From Paenibacillus contaminans (GTDB taxonomy: Bacteria; Bacillota; Bacilli; Paenibacillales; NBRC-103111): a DNA stretch of 64,000 nt. The translations under genes were made by a program, and so were the position numbers. This document shows positions 63,876 through 64,000 of the stretch, piece by piece (within the stretch, counting starts at the first letter, position 1; every line of letters starts with the position of its first letter). Location of the stretch: assembly GCF_003285015.1 (NCBI RefSeq), contig NZ_QMFB01000018.1, positions 62,001 through 126,000 of the forward strand, read 5' to 3'. The notes under the pieces are model-generated. The model made no database searches. It was not told where the DNA came from and saw nothing but the letters and a program-made list of their open reading frames with translations.

Positions 63876-64000
63876 TTATCGTTCTCTAAGGCTCTTCTCT
63901 ATGGCTTTCGTGAGCGCGAGGCTTCCGATTCCCTCATCAACCCCAGGAACACACGGAGTATTTGTACGAATACTCGCGATAAATTTACCCAATTGAATGC
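63876..64000 (-). CDS. C-terminal end of a Gfo/Idh/MocA-like oxidoreductase (partial)
   Basis: The last 41 codons of a gene that begins outside the window: QLGKFIASIRTNTPCVPGVD followed by EGIGSLALTKAIEKSLRER. The FIxSIRxNxxPxxxxxxGxxxLxLxxAxxxS pattern is typical of the C-terminus of sugar dehydrogenases in this family. Stop TAA at 63876-63878. Confidence 0.65.
   Translation of the reverse strand, partial: IQLGKFIASIRTNTPCVPGVDEGIGSLALTKAIEKSLRER

Overview
The window looks like a chromosomal segment from a Gram-positive, spore-former-type Firmicute of the Paenibacillaceae (Paenibacillus/Cohnella-like). The reasons are strong AGGAGG-type ribosome binding sites, frequent TTG/GTG starts, giant SLH-anchored surface proteins, lipoprotein-dependent LplABC-type sugar transporters paired with YesMN-type two-component systems, and many orphan secreted glycoside-hydrolase-like proteins. 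No rRNA, tRNA, insertion sequence, prophage or CRISPR array was seen. The species assignment is inferred from gene content only.

Layout. Positions 1-11.8 kb hold two very large minus-strand surface proteins. The first (cut by the left edge) carries NHL repeats, tandem InlB-type repeats, Fn3 and C-terminal SLH domains. The second has N-terminal SLH domains, a DUF4838 glycosidase-like core and duplicated carbohydrate-binding modules. An AraC regulator and a Tat-exported beta-helix protein follow (12.6-15.6 kb). A housekeeping/accessory stretch (15.7-22.2 kb) holds an M55 peptidase, an XRE-pentapeptide fusion, GNAT, a nucleoside deoxyribosyltransferase-like protein, a GyrI-like protein, a second pentapeptide protein, a MocR-type regulator and an EamA exporter. 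Positions 22.4-33.1 kb are a carbohydrate locus on the minus strand: secreted DUF4091 protein, secreted CBM9-like protein, histidine kinase, response regulator, two permeases and a binding lipoprotein. Positions 33.5-38.0 kb are a three-gene operon (M14-like peptidase, beta-propeller, unknown protein) with a well-formed promoter. Positions 38.3-46.4 kb are mixed small genes, including a second DnaN next to a ribbon-helix-helix gene and a signal peptidase. Positions 46.4-47.1 kb are non-coding. Positions 47.1-54.8 kb hold a second complete sugar transporter plus two-component locus and a divergent sugar-phosphate isomerase-like gene. Positions 54.9-59.9 kb are a partly decayed cluster (AraC remnant, beta-lactamase fold, RidA, creatininase, M20 remnant, truncated GNAT, ceramidase-like). 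Positions 60.0-64.0 kb hold a second Tat beta-helix protein, an aldehyde dehydrogenase and the end of an oxidoreductase-like gene.

How the genes may work together. The two kinase/regulator pairs probably sense extracellular glycans and drive the adjacent ABC importers. In the 22-33 kb locus this is supported by a 43-bp element that recurs, at identical distance from a -10 box, in front of the permease operon and in front of the secreted DUF4091/CBM9 pair. Surface proteins and exported beta-helix proteins would attack or bind polysaccharide outside the cell, and oxidoreductases/isomerases would process the products. The strongest novelty candidates are that shared promoter element, the nested and duplicated binding modules inside the glycosidase-like protein, the 33.5-38 kb operon, the DnaN/RHH pair, and the pseudogene scar where a GNAT gene is fused to the start of an M20 amidohydrolase.
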